A model generated the notes under the pieces. It saw only the letters and a program-made list of their open reading frames with translations. It was not told the origin of the DNA and made no database searches. DNA of 64,000 bases from Atherix ibis (Eukaryota; Arthropoda; Insecta; Diptera; Athericidae), in contig OY282610.1 in assembly GCA_958298945.1 (NCBI GenBank), positions 25,010,233 to 25,074,232 of the forward strand, read 5' to 3'. This document shows positions 1 to 12,819 of the stretch, in pieces. Position 1 is the stretch's first letter; each line of letters opens with the position of its first letter. Position numbers and translations under genes: made by a program.

Positions 1-719
1 CAGGCAACAACCAAGACTCCAAAACTAAGGCTATTTGAGTATGACAATTCCAAAACGAAGGCTTCAAATAGTCTGACCAAAACTCCAACAAGACGATTGT
101 CTGAATCTGTCAAATATATATGGCTGTCAGGCAATCAACTGACAATGAGAATTGCCAGACACACTATTTGACAGGTGATCAAACAATTGCCAAATTTGAT
201 CAAATTTTAGCAACTTGCAAATTGTCTGACAATATTCTAATCTGGTAACGTTTTATTGCCAGATAACAAAGCCGCTTCACAGTTCATTGTTTTATTTATC
301 GTAGTGACATTGTATAAAATATATGCTCTGAATTGTTATGAAAATAATATCGAGGATTAAAAATTGCGTATTACACCAGTTTTAATGGCAAATATTCCTA
401 TCGGCAGCAGTAATAACAAGGAGGACGGATTGAAGAAACTCAAAGAAATTCAGTGAATTCATAACTAAAATGTCAAATTTATTGTAAGATTAATTTGGTG
501 TTGCCAAATGTTATGATTTTCAGCATCTGACAATGTACAAATTTGACTATTTCCCTTTGGAACATGGCTACGATATTTGTATCAGTTTTAAGATGATATT
601 TTTGTCTTTCCTTAACGGAGCTATAATTTCGTCTAGTAGGAGATGCGCCTATTATGTCCATTTCGGGTTGTTGGCTTTGACCAGAACGGGCCAAATGTTG
701 CCTGTAAATATTGTCAGAT

Positions 720-1260
720 AATAATTTATATTTCTTGAAATTATCGATTCGCCAAACTATTCACCCAATAAATTAATTGTGGCATGGGCTGTGTGGCACA
801 TAGCACCACATATTTATTAAATTAATATTTTCCAGTTCAGAATACAAAAGGTTCATTATAATCGATCTGTATCGCTCACCAATGAATCCTTCATTATTTA
901 AAAAAAAAAATAACGACCAATGATACCACCACACCAAATGGTCACTTTTTCAAAATAAAAATATTCCTCGTGAAAATTTGCCTCATCTGAGAAAATGATC
1001 GTATTCGAAAAATCAGCATCATTTTTAAATTTTTTCAGAGTAAAATTCACGGCATTTGCAATGGTCCAACAACTTTAATTATTGTGTGGTAAAAATTTTG
1101 TAAGGATATAAATCGAATTTGGGTCTTCATAAATACTTGCCCGAACGATCTGGTCAAAGTGTCGAGAAGCAATATTCTCGACACTTTGACCAGATCCTTG
1201 TCTAACTTTTGATCGGATCTTTTTAGAGACTTCTCACAGTTCGACGAATAGCGCCTAGAA
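720..1260 (-). pseudogene. Tc3-like (IS630/Tc1-mariner) transposase remnant, copy 1
   Basis: Read on the minus strand, this stretch carries scattered pieces of a Tc3-like DDE transposase. Going from high to low coordinates there is an SGQSVENI motif (about 1196-1172), then an FSDEANF block with the first catalytic D (about 985), then VTIWCGGIIG, then GERYRS and a 'MW...CHTA'-like block around the second D (about 760-860). Frames shift several times and stops are present, so it cannot be active. A 22-bp inverted repeat interrupts it at 1147-1196. Three more copies of this family lie at 15.3, 25.7-26.3 and 58.7-59.3 kb. The family call rests on motif order; no ends were found. Confidence 0.6.
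1147..1196. repeat. perfect 22-bp hairpin, 6-nt loop
   Basis: The arms 1147-1168 and 1175-1196 are exact reverse complements, separated by the six bases gcaata. The high-coordinate arm, read on the minus strand, is in frame with the conserved SGQSVEN motif of the Tc3-like remnant. The other arm is therefore the added inverted copy. Confidence 0.95.
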
Positions 1261-3809
1261 AAAGGAGTGCACGATAAGTTGCAATAAAATAACGACTATT
1301 TTATATAAAAAAATTTGATCACTCCCCAAGCAATTCTGAAATTGAAATATTTTTTATTTAACTTAATTTTTCAAAGCATAAATTCGATAACCCTTTATAT
1401 TTTGATGTCGGCGGCGGTGGGAGTCTGGGGGGGGTGTATTGAATACAGAAAACTTCTTAAATGTGACTTTTTTTCCCAAAGACAATTAGGACGCCTTCTT
1501 ATAGCATCCACTGTTCTTCACTTTTATGCAAGCTTAAAATACTTTCGGTTATTTTCTATTCGAGTACAAATACTCCTTGAAAGGCTCAGATGACGAGGTT
1601 TCTATTTTTTCTTCCGCAAAATATTATTTCTTAAAAAATGCAAATTTCCTAAATAATGGATAAAATTAAAAACTAAAATTTTTAATAGTATATATATTTA
1701 GTATTAATAAAAACGAATGATAAAATGGAAAAACTTTCTCTTTTAAATAGAATATTTTGTCAAAATTATCAATTCTAATAAACTAAAAATAAATATGATT
1801 TCATGGAAGTGGATGGCTTTCCAATTAAATTTGATTTGCTTCTAGTAAGTCAGGCATTGATTATGTGCTCAATTTAATACACCTTACACCCCCTCCACTT
1901 AGGAATAATCAGAGCTGTTTCGAATCAAATTGTATATAATATGAAAAGCTGTTCCCATACCCCTCGCCAAGCCCCATCATTATTTTTTATGATATTTTCT
2001 ATAAATTATTTTCAAATTAATTTTTGGCAATATTTTTTTGTTGTTGAAAAATTTCAATTGAAAATAGACATTTTGATTCAAATTCAAATAGTGTTGGGCT
2101 TATGAAGTTAGCAAAGCCAACCTAATCTTAGATGTAGGATTGCGATAACGTCGATATCGTACCATTCTTCTGGGCTATCTTGTTTGCTCGCCTGTTTACC
2201 TATCGATTCGAGTACCTGATTTTTCGTATCGATATTTTCTTGTTTTCTCTTTTTAGTTACACAGAGTATTTTATTTAACCTGATTGATTATTTTCAGTTC
2301 GAATCGATTTCAATTTATATTTTATGATGTTTTTTTCCCCCCTTCTGCCTCTTTTTTTCCTACATATCTACATTGTTTGTTTGTTTATTTTGTTTGTTTG
2401 TTGTCTATTTTAGGTTAAAAATTTATAGGGCCACACCTATCGACATATAACGATGACGGTTGGTATACGCTCGTATTCCACTTCGCTGTTGTGAACTTTC
2501 CAAAGAAATAATTCTCTTTCGTATACAAAATAATGACACCACAACACCAATTTCGTTTAGTTACGGATGGTGTTTGTGGTGGTAAAGGGGAAGGGGGTTG
2601 TAGTTAGTATTTGAATTTAATAAACCCCAACTTGTTTAAGTACAGGAACAAACCAAATTGCAGATATGAGCACAAATGCCGTACGGTTTTAGTTAGTATT
2701 AGCCAAAAGGGGCAGCCGGTATAGGATAGAAGGCATTATGGTCTGTCGAAGTGGTTGGTTCGTGGTAATAGAGGTTAATTCGCGACGAATACGATGTGCC
2801 TTGATGGTGCATAATTGAAATGCGAATCCATCACGGATAATTGAGTTAACTGGCAGGTATGGTAAACAGGCTCATTACGTATTACCAGGAAATTCAATTA
2901 TCCAACGTGTGAGGAGGACTGCTTTGGCATAAATTGACACCCGGATGTCCTGCGCGTATGTACGACAATTACAAAGTCACACATAGTACTACAGATGTTA
3001 ATATTTAACAAATATCCTTTATCCATCTTCAGTAAATATTACAATGCTCACAGCCTTTGCCATACGTACGACTATAAGACCAGGTAATAATAGGTATAGG
3101 TATATCACCTTTTTCATAAAGTCGACTTACTTCTGTGATGATAATCAAATGGAATTTGAGCCAATTCTTCTTTTGTTATTTATTACATATTTTTAAATTT
3201 CCCATCCTTTTACTTTATTCCCTTTGGTAAATACGAATTTATTTTGAAAAGAATGAAAATTGATGTGTTCGCACGTATTTGCTTTAGATTTCCTTCTACA
3301 GAACGCACAAAACGTGATCAGCATTAAAATCCGGCAAATTGATGTTAATATGATTTAGATTACAGCTGGTGACTGGTTAAGCTTATTATAGAGCCTATGT
3401 AGAGGATCTGAACTGTTAGAGTAGTTTATAATTGGTACATAAATACGATAGCATCTGCTGAATCCTTTAATTGAATATTACTGAATCGATGTACAACATC
3501 TTCATTCATATACGATAGAATAATTGAAAATTATTGGGTAAAGTTAAGGAGATAAACATACAAAAACATATAAAGTGCATACTCATTTTTCAATAGAGGA
3601 CGAAAAAGGATATATGAGCCATTACTTTTGAAAGTCTACTTTTTCATATATTGAGATATTTACGAGTTTTAAACATATTAGCAAACGTTAATCGATTCAG
3701 GTGATGCAATTAATTATTTAAGAAAATAAACCAATGCACTTATACAACTTTCAATAATAGTTTATTCTGAAAAATTAAGTATTTTAGAAGAAATTGGCTT
3801 CTCTGAAAT
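1261..3809. other. non-coding, unassigned; TTTG microsatellite
   Basis: No convincing gene. A 92-codon open frame at 1315-1593 (+) has no recognisable domain. A TTTG-type microsatellite lies at about 2374-2404. The part from 2,430 to 3,070 is less AT-rich than its surroundings and appears single-copy in this window, with no long frame on either strand. It could be unique intergenic or regulatory sequence, but nothing in the sequence shows a function. Confidence 0.5.
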
Positions 3810-5760
3810 GGGATTTTTATTATAAAAACTAATAACTGCAATAAATCTAGTTTATTAAGAAATAATTTACGTTATATTGGTAAGTCGAAAAAGTTCGTGG
3901 TGTTTTTCGAGTAAAATAGAGACTCTTAACTCAGAGTGTTAAAATTAACTTATTCAAACCAATTATTCTGCATTTTTATTGACAATGTTTCACTATATTT
4001 TGGGCAGAGCCATGGCGCCATCTGATAGAACTCTTGTGTTTTCTGCTTGAAAAACTGAATCAAGTGGGTTTGACAGGCCTCTCTCTCTCTCTTGAACTAT
4101 TCGTTAAAGTTTATTTTATATCATCTTAGATTTGAATAGCAATTGTAGTATAGAAATATAGAGTTTTTTATTAAAACAAATAATAACTATAATAAATCGA
4201 GTTTATTAAGAAATAATTTTAGTTATATTGACAAGGCGAAAAAGTTCGTGGTGTTTTTTGAGTAAAATAGATACTCTTAACTCAGAGTGTTAAAATCAAC
4301 TAAGTCAAACCAATTATTCTGCATTTTTATTGACAATATTTCACTATTTTTTGGGCAGAGCCATGGCGCCATCTGATAGAACTCTTGTGTTTTCTGCTTG
4401 AAAAACTGAATCAAGTGGGTTTGACAGGCCTCTCTCTCTCTTGAACTATTCGTTAAAGTTTATTTTATATCATCTTAGATTTGAATAGTAATTGTAGTAT
4501 AGAAATATGGAGTTTTTTATTAAAACAAATAATAACTACAATAAATCGAGTTTATTAAGAAATAATTTTAGTTATATTGACAAGTCGAAAAAGTTCGTGG
4601 TGTTTTTTGAGTAAAATAGAGACTATTAACTCAGAGTGTTAAAATCAACTAAGTCAAACCAATTATTCTGCATTTCTATTGACAATATTTCACTATTTTT
4701 TGGGCAGAGCCATGGCGCCAACTGATAGAACTCTTGTGTTTTCTGCTTGAAAAACTGAATCAAGTGGGTTTGACAGGCCTCTCTCTCTCTTGAACTATTC
4801 GTTAAAGTTTATTTTATATCATCTTAGATTTGAATAGCAATTGTAGTATAGAAATATGGAGTTTTTTATTAAAACAAATAATAACTACAATAAATCGAGT
4901 TTATTAAGAAATAATTTTAGTTATATTGACAAGTCGAAAAAGTTCGTGGTGTTTTTTGAGTAAAATAGAGACTCTTAACTCAGAGTGTTAAAATCAACTA
5001 AGTCAAACCAATTATTCTGCATTTCTATTGACAATATTTCACTATTTTTTGGGCAGAGCCATGGCGCCAACTGATAGAACTTCTGTGTTTTCTGGTTGAA
5101 AAACTGAATCAAGTGGGTTTGACAGGTCTCTCTCTCTCTTGAACTATTCGTTAAAGTTTATTTTATATCATCTTAGATTTGAATAGCAATTGTAGTATAG
5201 AAATATGGAGTTTTTTATTAAAACAAATAATAACTACAATAAATCGAGTTTATTAAGAAATAATTTTAGTTATATTGACAAGTCGAAAAAGTTCGTGGTG
5301 TTTTTTGAGTAAAATAGAGACTCTTAACTCAGAGTGTTAAAATCAACCTACTCGAACCTATTATTTTCCATTTCTATTGACAACGTTGCGCTATTTTTTG
5401 GATAGAGCCATAACGCCAACTGATAGAACTTCTGTGTTTTCTGGTTGAAAAACTGAATCAAATGGGTTTCACAGGCCTCTCTTGAACTATTCGTTAAAGT
5501 TTACTTTATACCATCTTAGGTTTGAATAGCAATTGGAATATAGAAATATAGAGTTTACAATTTATCTATATTAAAAGTCAGAAAATTTTAAATTATCATT
5601 ATAAAAATAAATAAATGAAAGGTTATTTCGCACAAATCATTATAATATTGGTTAGTCGAAAAAGTTCGTGGTGTTTTTCGAGTCAAATAGAAATTGATTA
5701 TTGACAATATTTCGCCATTTGCTGGATTAAAAAACTGAAACAAGTTTATACTTATTTATT
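3810..5760. repeat. ~349-bp tandem repeat made from a mariner 3' end plus flank
   Basis: The marker aagttcgtgg recurs at 3891, 4242, 4591, 4940, 5289 and 5662, giving spacings of 351, 349, 349, 349 and 373. Each unit carries, in reverse orientation, the 3' terminal inverted repeat and last coding part of an irritans-like mariner (the same sequence ends the element at 21,851-23,040). The rest of the unit is a non-mariner segment with a CT microsatellite and an AT-rich stretch. The middle units are nearly identical; the first and last are diverged and the sixth is truncated. The last junction (about 5540-5660) keeps a longer form of the flank that also follows the mariner at 23.04 kb. Confidence 0.9.
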
Positions 5761-6194
5761 TATGTTTAAAATTTTATACAGTGGCAATTTAATAATTTTG
5801 CTAAAATGTTTCTGCCTTCCTTGTTTTCCAAATAAAAAAATAACTTTAAATGACACATTTTCTTCCATATAAATTTTGTGCGGTTCGTTCCTTTTAAGAC
5901 TCGTCTAGGATATTTTCAGGGAATGTACACATATACATTCGCTGTCCATATTTTCTTTTGCTGTTTGAAATTGCCTCTTTTTGAGATTTGGTTGAGATAA
6001 AATCTTCTCGTTTTATCTTATATAAAAGGAAGCTACTTTCTTCAGGCAATTTTTTATTATATTAAAATAGTCTTAAGCAGAATATAAATAGTCCTTTTTC
6101 TTTAGTACTATTTCTACAACTTTTTGGGTTTATTTTTCAGTCGTTTGGAAGAAATGAATGAGCCAACAACAGAAATTTGTACTAAATTTAAAAA
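5761..6194. other. AT-rich, nothing recognised
   Basis: Single-copy AT-rich sequence between the mariner-derived array and a lone mariner 5' end. No open frame, repeat or motif stands out. Confidence 0.4.
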
Positions 6195-6260
6195 AAGTCA
6201 GTCGAATAAGTTCGTGGCGCTTTACGGCAGATGGCGTTTAAAGTAAATAAATCGCTACTG
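6195..6260 (+). mobile_element. isolated 5' end of an irritans-like mariner
   Basis: About 60 bp match the 5' terminus of the mariner at 21,851: a GTCAGTCG start, AAGTTCGTGG, then a cagatggcgt block running into the ATG region of the transposase. The rest of the element is absent. The 96-codon frame that starts here (6231-6521) becomes low-complexity F/Y/I-rich sequence and is not a gene. Confidence 0.6.
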
Positions 6261-6539
6261 AATAGAATTTTTTCAACAAATCTAGGATTTGATAAGATTT
6301 CAGTATCTCGACACATTTATGAATCATGTACTCCTGAATTCAAACTCAGGTTATTTTGGTTTTTTTTTTGCTTTAATCATTTTTATTATCAATATTTTAA
6401 TATTTTTTATATTTCAAATTTAAATAGGATTGAATTCTCCTCTTTTATGAAAATAATCTTAAAATTTGTAACAAAAAAATTAGTATTCATGTTACTTTTA
6501 CTATTCATTCGTAATGCTTGAAAGGGTAAATTTTTAATT

Positions 6540-7015
6540 AGACAAAAAGAAAATGAACTTGCCGTCCTTGAAGCCATTCATAGTTCATCTAATGACCTAC
6601 TTATCAACAATATACAACACATGCTGCTGAACAGGAATATAGAATTGCGTTTGGTTCCACGTCATTTGGGTATTTTGGGTTATAAAAGATTTCGTTCTCT
6701 TATTTACCTTTCCAGATAGCCAAATGATATTTAGTATATTTGGCATCTCGTACATAAAAAGACTGGACAATGAACAATACTCATTGGTCCACAACAAATA
6801 AAAAAAGCTGCTTAAAATTCGAATTGGACATTCTGCTCTCACCCGTAATTTCCTATTTGAAAACCACCCTCGTCCCATATGCCAATCCTGGTGGAGTTCA
6901 TGTTATAATCTGTCATACATTAAGCGGAATTTCTTTGCGAATAGAAATCCTACTATCGTGGAGGTCCCTAATGCAATAATTTCATTTCCAAGTCCTTTAT
7001 TTAATTTTCTCAAAC
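6540..7015 (+). pseudogene. LINE 3' fragment: RNase H and C-terminal tail
   Basis: The plus-strand translation, with frameshifts, gives an ELAVLEAI block, then ELRLVPRHLGILG (the RNase H 'WVPSHxGIxGNE' region), then KIRIGHSALT and a cysteine-bearing 'RPICQSWW' tail. This order is typical of the RNase H and following region of I- or Jockey-related non-LTR retrotransposons. The end (about 6960-7010, 'aatttcatttccaagtcc') is shared with another fragment ending near 41,710, so both derive from the same family. No intact frame remains. Confidence 0.6.
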
Positions 7016-7039
7016 AAACTAATTAACTCAGCAGAGTTT

Positions 7040-7600
7040 AATCAAATTTCAAGTCATCATCATCATCATCCGATCTACGGTTGCTGAATCAAAGAACCGC
7101 AGACATCCTGGCTTCGCACCGCGGACAGTTCCAGTATGTTTTTAACGTAAGCGCTCGACCGAAAGCAGGAACCATAAGGGAAGCCCCCTGTAGACTTTCC
7201 GGGCAGGATTTTGCCCATCAATACGGATTATGTATTCAGCCCACTGCAGCCTATATCGACAATTGAAAGGTCGTGGTAATGCTCTAGGATCTCATCTATA
7301 GAAATAGGCTATAGAATCGTACATCCTTCATAGGATTCTCCTCTCGAACGCGGACAAGAGTTCACAATGGTTTTTTTCTGAGAACCCGACTTTCCGAATA
7401 GCACATGAGGACTGGCACACCTAGTATCTTATATAGTAGTGGCTTCGACGTTATTAGGGCCAGAATTTTCGTATGAAATAATTTAGACCTACTGAAGTAG
7501 ACTCTGTTAGCTGCCAGCTCCCAAACGCGGATTTCTTCATCCATATTGGTATCGGCTACAACAATAGACCCCAAATAATATGCCATCTAGTTTTTCTTAT
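7040..7600 (-). pseudogene. RTE-like LINE fragment, end of reverse transcriptase
   Basis: The minus-strand frame from 7586 begins YYLGSIVVADTNMDEEIRVW, the 'YLGS...' region after the RT palm in RTE-like and related elements, then continues through 'ANRVYFSRSKLF' and 'PVLMCYSESRVLRK' (usual form PVLxYGSETW). Further downstream the frame is broken but 'GRSFxxPxxDEIL'-like pieces remain. The fragment lies tail-to-tail with the plus-strand RNase H fragment. Related copies occur near 36.1, 50.4-52.1 and 55.6-57.1 kb. Clade assignment is tentative. Confidence 0.6.
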
Positions 7601-8755
7601 AAGGATGGATAAGGTTTCCCACATGCCAAAAGGCCACATGATCGTGATCATTTTTTTTATGATTCCTAGGACCTTACAAACAAACAAACATAAAATAAAA
7701 TGTGCGCTGAATTTGATATAAATAAATGCCGATAAATATAATTATGATGACTGTTAAAATTACTGAAAAAAAAATAAAAAATAGTAACAGAAAACAATTA
7801 GTAGTATTGACAATTCCATATGGACCGGCAATAGGTCATTATAATTTTTTTTTATTACATAAAATACCCAAACAATCCTTTTTGATTATTTCAAAATTGT
7901 TTTTATAAAAGAAAATTTTAACAAAAAAAACTCTTTGAACCCATATGGGCTTACAGATAGCAAATCTGAGACAGAGTCAAGAATTTCCTGAAAAATAGCT
8001 GATTTTTTTATTTCAAAATCAAAATTCTATAATTTATAATATTCTATTGAACAAATAAAGTAGGTTTTATAAATAAAAATATTATTTGCAATTGAACAGA
8101 ATGCGTATTTATTAGTTTTGTATACAAATAATTTTCCATTAAGGCAATCCTAGAAAAACCGAAAGTATGTAATATCATTTTAACAATAACAAAAAAAATA
8201 GTCAACATTTTCTTTCCACAAAAATTAATTCAATTATAAAAAAGTTCCATTTGGTTTAATCAAAAAAAAAAAAAAACCAAATTTATCCAAACCCACATAC
8301 GCGTAGAAAAAAATTATGTTTAAAAAGTGAAATTTGTGTTTTCTTGTAGATAAAAATATTTGCTGAAAAAAAATATAGACAAAATTAGATAAATAAAAAT
8401 TGGCCAATTTAGGCTGAAAACATGAAAAATACCAATTCGATTCCCACGATGATAAACATCGGTTCAGGGGTAGTACACTTGACAGCATATTCACACCTTT
8501 TTAATGTTAAATTGATAACAATCGGAAATTAACCAAACACCAGTTTCACAGGGAGTCGAATAATAGTGCAAATAATGCGAAAATAATAAGAAAACAAAAA
8601 AATTTTAATCGAGAGGAGAATGGGGCGTCAAGCAGTATCGTAAATTCTTATTGGTTTTTTTTTTGTAAATTTGCTTTAATGTTTTATTTGCAGTCATTTT
8701 ACTTTTGAAAAAATCTTTTTTCTGTTATTTTCCTCAATGCGGCTTATGAGACACT
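7601..8755. other. AT-rich, nothing recognised
   Basis: Only short frames with no domain. The 86-codon frame at 8234-8494 (-) is F/Y/L-rich and typical of chance translation in poly-A/T sequence. Confidence 0.4.
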
Positions 8756-11700
8756 AAAATTAATGGAAATATTTTTAATCAAAATTAAAATTTAAAAATA
8801 AAAACAAATAAATTTGAAAATAGAAGCAACAATTTTGAAGAATTTTTTTTTAGGATGTTCCCAATTATTTTGATGAGGTCCGAATTGAAGATGATAAAAA
8901 TATTTTTAATCAAAATTAAAATTTAAAAATAGAAACAAAAGCAACTATTTTAAAGAATTTTTTTTGTAGGATTTTCCCAATTATTTTGATGAGGTTAGAA
9001 CTGAAATTGATGAAAATAATTTTAATCAAAATTAAAATTTCAAAATAAAAACAAAAAAATTTAAAACTAAAAACGACCATTTTAAGAATTTTTTTTTGGA
9101 TTTTCTCAATTATTTTGCTGAGGTTTGAACTGAAATTGATAAAAATATTTTTAATCAAAATTAAAATTTTAAAATAAAAACAAAAGCAGCAATTTTAAAG
9201 AATTTTTTTTGTAGGATTTTCTCAATTATTTTGATGAGGTCCGAACTGAAATTGATGAAAATATTTTTAATCAAAATTAAAATTTCAAAATAAAAACAAA
9301 TAAATTTAAAAATAAAAGCAACAATTTTGAAGAATTTTTTTTGTAGGATTTTCCCAATTATTTTGATGAGGTTCGAACTGAAATTGATGAAAATAATTTT
9401 AATCAAAATTAAAATTTCAAAATAAAAACAAATAAATTTAAAAATAAAAGCAACAATTTTGAAGAATTTTTTTTGTAGGATTTTCCCAATTATTTTGATG
9501 AGGTTCGAACTGAAATTGATGAAAATAATTTTAATCAAAATTAAAATTTCAAAATAAAAACAAAAGCAACAATTTTTGAGAATTTTTTTTTAGGATTTTG
9601 CCAATTACTTTGATGAAGTCCGAACTGAAATTGATGAAAATATTTTTAATCAAAATTAAAATTTCAAAATAAAAACAAAAAAATTTAAAAATAAAAACGA
9701 CCATTTTTAAGAATTTTTTTTGGGGTTTTCTCAATTATTTTGCTGAGGTTTGAACTGAAATTGATGAAAATATTTTTAATCAAAATTAAAATTTCAAAAT
9801 AAAAACAAAAAAATTTAAAAATAAAAACGACCATTTTTAGAATTTTTTTTTGGATTTTCTCAATTATTTTGCTGAGGTTTGAACTGAAATTGATAAAAAT
9901 ATTTTTAATCAAAATTAAAATTTCAAAATAAAAACAAATAAATTTAAAAATAAAAGCAACAATTTTGAAGAATTTTTTTTGTAGGATTTTCCCAATTATT
10001 TTGATGAGGTTAGAACTGAAATTGATGAAAATAATTTTAATCAAAATTAAAATTTCAAAATAAAAACAAAAGCAGCAATTTTAAAGAATTTTTTTTGTAG
10101 GATTTTCTCAATTATTTTGATGAGGTCCGAACTGAAATTGATGAAAATATTTTTAATCAAAATTAAAATTTCAAAATAAAAACAAATAAATTTAAAAATA
10201 AAAGCAACAATTTTGAAGAATTTTTTTTGTAGGATTTTCCCAATTATTTTGATGAGGTTCGAACTGAAATTGATGAAAATAATTTTAATCAAAATTAAAA
10301 TTTCAAAATAAAAACAAAAGCAACAATTTTTGAGAATTTTTTTTAGGATTTTGCCAATTATTTTGATGAAGTCCGAACTGAAATTGATGAAAATATTTTT
10401 AATCAAAATTAAAATTTCAAAATAAAAACAAAAGCAACAATTTTTGAGAATTTTTTTTTAGGATTTTGCCAATTATTTTGATGAAGTCCGAACTGAAATT
10501 GATGAAAATATTTTTAATCAAAATTAAAATTTCAAAATAAAAACAAAAAAATTTAAAAATAAAAACGACCATTTTAAGAATTTTTTTTTGGATTTTCTCA
10601 ATTATTTTGCTGAGGTTTGAACTGAAATTGATAGAAATATTTTTAATCAAAATTAAAATTTCAAAATAAAAGTAAATAAATTTAAAAATAAAAACGACAA
10701 TTTTTAGGAATTTTTTTGGAGGATTCTTTCAATTATTTTAATGAGGTCCGAACTAAAACTGATAAAAATATTTTTAATCAAAATTAAAATTTCAAAATAA
10801 AAACAAAAGCAACAATTTTTGAGAATTTTTTTTAGGATTTTGCCAATTATTTTGATGAAGTCCGAACTGAAATTGATGAAAATATTTTTAATCAAAATTA
10901 AAATTTCAAAATAAAAACAAAAGCAACAATTTTTGAGAATTTTTTTTAGGATTTTGCCAATTATTTTGATGAAGTCCGAACTGAAATTGATGAAAATATT
11001 TTTAATCAAAATTAAAATTTCAAAATAAAAACAAAAGCAACAATTTTTGAGAATTTTTTTTTAGGATTTTGCCAATTATTTTGATGAAGTCCGAACTGAA
11101 ATTGATGAAAATATTTTTAATCAAAATTAAAATTTCAAAATAAAAACAAAAAAATTTAAAAATAAAAACGACCATTTTAAGAATTTTTTTTTGGATTTTC
11201 TCAATTATTTTGCTGAGGTTTGAACTGAAATTGATAAAAATATTTTTAATCAAAATTAAAATTTCAAAATAAAAGTAAATAAATTTAAAAATAAAAACGA
11301 CAATTTTTAGGAATTTTTTTGGAGGATTCTTTCAATTATTTTAATGAGGTCCGAACTAAAACTGATAAAAATATTTTTAATCAAAATTAAAATTTCAAAA
11401 TAAAAACAAAAGCAACAATTTTTGAGAATTTTTTTTAGGATTTTGCCAATTATTTTGATGAAGTCCGAACTGAAATTGATGAAAATATTTTTAATCAAAA
11501 TTAAAATTTCAAAATAAAAACGACCATTTTAAGAATTTTTTTTTGGATTTTCTCAATTATTTTGCTGAGGTTTGAACTGAAATTGATAAAATCATTTTTA
11601 ATCAAAATTAAAATTTCAAAATAAAAGTAAATAAATTTAAAAATAAAAACGACAATTTTTAGGAATTTTTTTGGAGGATTCTTTCAATTATTTTAATGAG

Positions 11701-12345
11701 GTCCGAACTAAAATTGATAAAAATATTTTTAATCAAAATTAAAATTTCAAAATAAAAACAAAAAAATGTAAAAATAAAAACGACCATTTTTAAGAATTTT
11801 TTTTTGGATTTTCTCAATTATTTTGCTGAGGTTTGAACTAAAATTGATCAAAGTATTTTGAATTAAAATTAAAATTTCAAAATAAAAGTAAATAAATTTA
11901 AAAATAAAAACGACAATTTTTAGGAATTTTTTTTTGGATTTTCTCAATTATTTTGCTGAGATTTGAACTGAAATTGATAAAAATATTTTTAATCAAAATT
12001 AAAATTTCAAAATAAAAACAAAAGCAACAATTTTGAAGAATTTTTTTTGTAGGATTTTGCCAATTATTTTGATGAGGTTCGAACTGAAATTGATGAAAAT
12101 AATTTTAATCAAAATTAAAATTTCAAAATAAAAACAAAAGCAACAATTTTAAAGAATTTTTTTGTAGGATTTTCCCAATTATTTTGATGAGATTTCAACT
12201 GAAATTGATAAAAATATTTTTAATCAAAATTAAAATTTCAAAATAAAAACAAAAGCAACAATTTTGAAGAATTTTTTTTTTAGGATTTTCTCATTTATTT
12301 TGATGAGGTTCGAACTGAAATTTATGAAAATATCGTTAATCAATT
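8756..12345. repeat. A/T-rich tandem array, ~115- and ~131-bp units, 603-bp higher-order repeat
   Basis: About 28 units of one A/T-rich monomer. Using the marker 'cgaactg/tgaactg', spacings near 9.2-9.9 kb are 132, 132, 115, 130 and 130. The short form lacks a ~17-bp 'aaatttaaaaataaaa' segment. Superimposed on this is a higher-order period of 603 bp: the block starting about 10,417 repeats at 11,020, and the one from 10,704 at 11,307. Long minus-strand frames here (such as 9161-9538 and 10,047-10,406) are products of the 132-bp period being a multiple of three, not genes. The edges of the array are more diverged than the centre. Confidence 0.9.
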
Positions 12346-12819
12346 TTCTAAATTTAAAAATACAATAAAAATAAGTAAATTTTAGCAGCTAAATTGTTCC
12401 TCTTAAACAAGAAGACCATTTTTTTTTAATTTTGTTTTTATTACTAAGCGGCATTTTCTATTTGTTTCCTTAAAAATTGGTTAAAAATATTGTTTTTTTT
12501 TTTAATTCTAACTTTCTAAAATTGACAAATATTGTTGATAAAAATATTCTGTATTTCAAATAATTTATAAGATCAAAAAATTGTCTTTAAATGCCTTATT
12601 AAGGATACTTTAGACGGCTGTGTCTAGTATGCAGCAGTAGTGAGTTTAAGTCCGGATAGTAATTTGGCTGTGGTAGCCTTTTGTTATTGCCAAATGGCTT
12701 CACATGTCGTGGCGTTTAGAATTGATATTGAAAAAAATATCTTCAGGTATGACGACATCGAGAATGCTTGCGACTATTAAGCAAATGTGCGTTTTCGAGT
12801 TCGCATAGATCTTAGGACA
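12346..12819. other. AT-rich spacer, unassigned
   Basis: No gene. A stretch at about 12,600-12,700 is less AT-rich and includes a B-box-like 'gagtttaagtcc', but no A box or tRNA fold could be matched to it. Confidence 0.35.

Noticed and set aside
6231..6521. 96-codon frame (+)
   Set aside because: Its first codons belong to a mariner 5' end; the rest is low-complexity F/Y/N-rich sequence.
8756..12345. CRISPR-like array
   Set aside because: Units are contiguous and fully repetitive with no unique spacers; the genome is eukaryotic.
12600..12700. B-box-like 'gagtttaagtcc' as a SINE promoter
   Set aside because: No matching A box at the right distance and no tail or target duplication.
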